From assembly GCA_937974135.1 (NCBI GenBank), contig CALJIH010000212.1:1-17714 (forward strand): DNA of 17,714 nucleotides. The letters are read 5' to 3'. The translations under genes and the position numbers were made by a program. Numbering within the stretch: position 1 is the stretch's first letter; each line of letters starts with the position of its first letter. The notes beneath the pieces were generated by a model. The model ran no database searches and was not told the origin of the DNA. It saw only the letters and a program-made list of their open reading frames with translations. The DNA is from an uncultured Cocleimonas sp. (GTDB lineage: Bacteria; Pseudomonadota; Gammaproteobacteria; Thiotrichales; Thiotrichaceae). This document shows positions 16,374-17,714 of this stretch, one piece after another.

Positions 16374-16949
16374 TTAAGATTGAAAACTGGCTGCAACATC
16401 CACGTCCTTTAACTCATCAATATGAAACTCTAAAAGATCAAATTCTTTGAAGCCGAAAATGTTTGCCACAACGTTATCAGGAAACTGCTGGATACGCGTA
16501 TTACTCAAAGCGGCAGTATCATTATAAAACTCGCGACGATCAGAGATGCTTTCTTCTAAAGTACTGATACGTGTTTGTAAACGTAGAAAAGCATCGCTCG
16601 CTTTTAATTCAGGATAATCCTCTGCAACCGCAAATAATCCATTCAAACTTGCTTCAAGCTTCATTTCAGCTGCACCAAGTTGTGGGATATTTTGCGTTTT
16701 CATTGCTGATTCAACAAGATTACGTGCGTTAATGACTTTTTCTAAGGTTTCTTGTTCGTAATTCATGTGTTGCTTACAGGTATCAATCAACTTAGGTAAT
16801 TCGCTATTTCGTTGTTTCAGTAATACATCGATATTACTCCAAGACTTTTTAGTATTGTTTTTCAGCGTCACAAGTTGATTGTATATAGAAATACCCCAAA
16901 CGATTGGCGCTATAAATAAGCAGATAAATACAATTAAACTGAGATTCAT
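16374..16949 (-). CDS. lemA: LemA family membrane-anchored protein
   Basis: A 191-residue protein with one N-terminal membrane segment (4-22) and a helical remainder, as in the LemA fold. Family motifs are YNQLVTLKN (23-31), SWSNIDVLLKQRNSELPKLI (36-55), AVAEDYPELKAS followed by FLRLQTRISTLEESISDRREFYND, and IQQFPDNVVANIFGF. Length is typical (about 185-200). The role of LemA is not defined; the Listeria protein gave the name through an immunodominant peptide. The ribosome site AGGA seven bases before the ATG is good. It is the first gene of a two-gene unit with the GIDE/EF-hand gene. Confidence 0.95.
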   Translation of the reverse strand: MNLSLIVFICLFIAPIVWGISIYNQLVTLKNNTKKSWSNIDVLLKQRNSELPKLIDTCKQHMNYEQETLEKVINARNLVESAMKTQNIPQLGAAEMKLEASLNGLFAVAEDYPELKASDAFLRLQTRISTLEESISDRREFYNDTAALSNTRIQQFPDNVVANIFGFKEFDLLEFHIDELKDVDVAASFQS

Positions 16950-16981
16950 AATTTTGTCCTGTTTATTTTTAGTATCTTTTG

Positions 16982-16990
16982 ATTTTAGCA
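16982..16990 (-). promoter_or_regulatory. candidate extended -10 promoter of lemA
   Basis: On the minus strand TGCTAAAAT gives TG-n-TAAAAT, an extended -10 box about 33 bases before the lemA start codon. No good -35 is found at the right distance. Confidence 0.35.
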
Positions 16991-17093
16991 GAATCCATTA
17001 AGGTCAGCGGGATTTTGGACAAGTGGTAAATAGCAAAGTTTACTTTAGAAAGTTGAAGTTAATTGATGTTTAAAAGCTTCAATTTAAAACTTC

Positions 17094-17120
17094 AAAAAAG
17101 TGGGGGGGTGTCTTTTTTGT
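17094..17120 (+). repeat. G-rich dispersed repeat, copy 5
   Basis: AAAAAAGTGGGGGGGTGTC followed by TTTTTT: GTGG replaces GTAG, so the G-run reaches seven. It is the only copy not beside a gene 3' end, lying in the divergent region about 145 bases from the lemA start and about 60 bases upstream of the lipoprotein promoter. Confidence 0.8.
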
Positions 17121-17179
17121 CTAATTTCTATTCAAATTAATACACCTAATACCTTTAGTCTGATAATAGGTGGCATTTC

Positions 17180-17209
17180 TTGACAGAAATACGGTACGAA
17201 AATTACACT
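17180..17209 (+). promoter_or_regulatory. sigma-70 promoter of the Ig-like lipoprotein gene
   Basis: A perfect -35 TTGACA (17180-17185) and a -10 TACACT (17204-17209, 4 of 6) with an 18-base spacer. Transcription would start near 17216, giving an A-rich leader of about 86 bases. Confidence 0.6.
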
Positions 17210-17301
17210 AGACGCAATAATAAAAATAAAAAGCTAAGTAAGTAGCAATATCAGACCTATAACAACAAACAACAAGAATTAATAAAAAAGGTGTCTTCAA
17301 C

Positions 17302-17714
17302 ATGTCTAAGTCAGTTAAATTCGTAAAAATTGTATCTCCGATTGCATTAGCAATTGCACTTGCTGCATGTGGCGGTGGAGGCTCAGGTGCTGATTTTGGT
17401 TCTAACACAGGCGGTTCTACTGGTGGTGGAACTGGAGGCGAGACAGCAAACCCAGAAGATCAACTATTCACTCTTAGCCAAATTGAACTTGGTTTAACTG
17501 AATTGTCAGCAGGGGGTAGTACTGGAATTACCTTAGAGGTTCGAGATGAATTAGGTGCTTTGGCGAACGAGTCACTATCCATTGATTTAACATCACCTTG
17601 TATATCAAATGGTACTTCTACTATCGTCTCTCCTGTGGTTAGTCAAACTGGTGTATTTACATCTACCTACACTTCAATTGGTTGTGAAGGAACAGACGTG
17701 ATAACAGCTACTTT
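17302..17714 (+). CDS. Ig-like domain lipoprotein (5' part only)
   Basis: The frame is open from ATG 17302 to the window edge (137 codons) and continues beyond it. The first 23 residues form a lipoprotein signal: a basic start (MSKSVKFVKI), a hydrophobic stretch and the lipobox LAAC with Cys23. Gly at +2 favours the outer membrane. A flexible Gly/Ser/Thr stalk follows (about 24-48), then from about residue 54 a pattern typical of bacterial Ig-like (Big/invasin-type) repeats: LTELSAGGSTGITLEVRDEL, then SLSIDLTSPC, and a second Cys in the SIGCEGTDVITAT segment that might pair with the first. Such proteins are usually long surface adhesins or scaffolds. AAGG lies about ten bases before the ATG. 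This is the only plus-strand gene. A minus-strand frame over its 5' end (17208-17408) is a shadow. Confidence 0.85.
   Translation, partial: MSKSVKFVKIVSPIALAIALAACGGGGSGADFGSNTGGSTGGGTGGETANPEDQLFTLSQIELGLTELSAGGSTGITLEVRDELGALANESLSIDLTSPCISNGTSTIVSPVVSQTGVFTSTYTSIGCEGTDVITAT

Larger units (their letters stand above)
16950..17301. other. 352-base divergent intergenic region between lemA and the lipoprotein gene
   Basis: It holds an extended -10 candidate for lemA (16982-16990), interleaved direct and inverted GAAGTT/AACTTC segments (17053-17093), repeat copy 5 (17094-17120), a CACCTA/TAGGTG inverted repeat (17143-17148 and 17167-17172) just upstream of the plus-strand promoter, and an A-rich leader of about 85 bases. 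No further gene is visible. Confidence 0.6.

Noticed and set aside
17208..17408. Minus-strand 66-codon frame
   Set aside because: It covers the leader and signal peptide of the plus-strand lipoprotein, which has a promoter, ribosome site and lipobox.

Overview
The window reads as chromosomal DNA of an AT-rich marine-type gammaproteobacterium, most likely from the order Alteromonadales (Colwellia/Thalassotalea/Alteromonas-like). This rests on the gene set (E. coli-type GshA, class I PurE with PurK, AmpG-type permease, LemA, an alpha-2-macroglobulin lipoprotein), the moderate-to-low GC and the style of the exported carbohydrate-active proteins. The genus cannot be fixed from sequence reading alone.

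Layout. All genes but the last are on the minus strand. From left to right: a large alpha-2-macroglobulin-like lipoprotein whose 3' end lies outside the window (1-4110); a cytoplasmic M14-type metallopeptidase (4340-5266); an exported SASA/CE6-type SGNH esterase (5517-6320); a tight operon read right to left, purE-purK-SirB-like membrane protein-MTS-type methyltransferase (9286 down to 6601); an exported clan-A glycoside-hydrolase-like protein with a Gln-rich linker (9379-11685); gshA followed by an AmpG-type permease (15184 down to 12026); lemA followed by a GIDE-domain membrane protein that carries an EF-hand (16949 down to 15301). A plus-strand Ig-like lipoprotein gene starts at 17302 behind a good sigma-70 promoter and runs off the right edge.

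Functional themes. Purine synthesis (PurE and PurK together convert AIR to CAIR), glutathione synthesis (GshA), peptidoglycan recycling (AmpG-type permease) and several envelope or polysaccharide functions (A2M, esterase, GH-like protein, LemA/GIDE, Ig-like lipoprotein).

The most striking non-gene feature is a short G-rich dispersed repeat, consensus AAAAGTAGGGGGGTGTC followed by a T-run. It occurs five times in 17.7 kb and only between genes: four copies lie just past the 3' ends of minus-strand transcription units and one sits in the divergent lemA/lipoprotein gap. One copy supplies the stop codon of the methyltransferase gene. Its GTAG tetranucleotide and intergenic placement recall REP elements mobilised by RAYT transposases, but no RAYT gene lies in the window and its function is unknown. 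A second notable element is a perfect 18-bp-arm palindrome between the GH-like gene and purE, which appears to act as a terminator and to contain the -35 part of the purE promoter.
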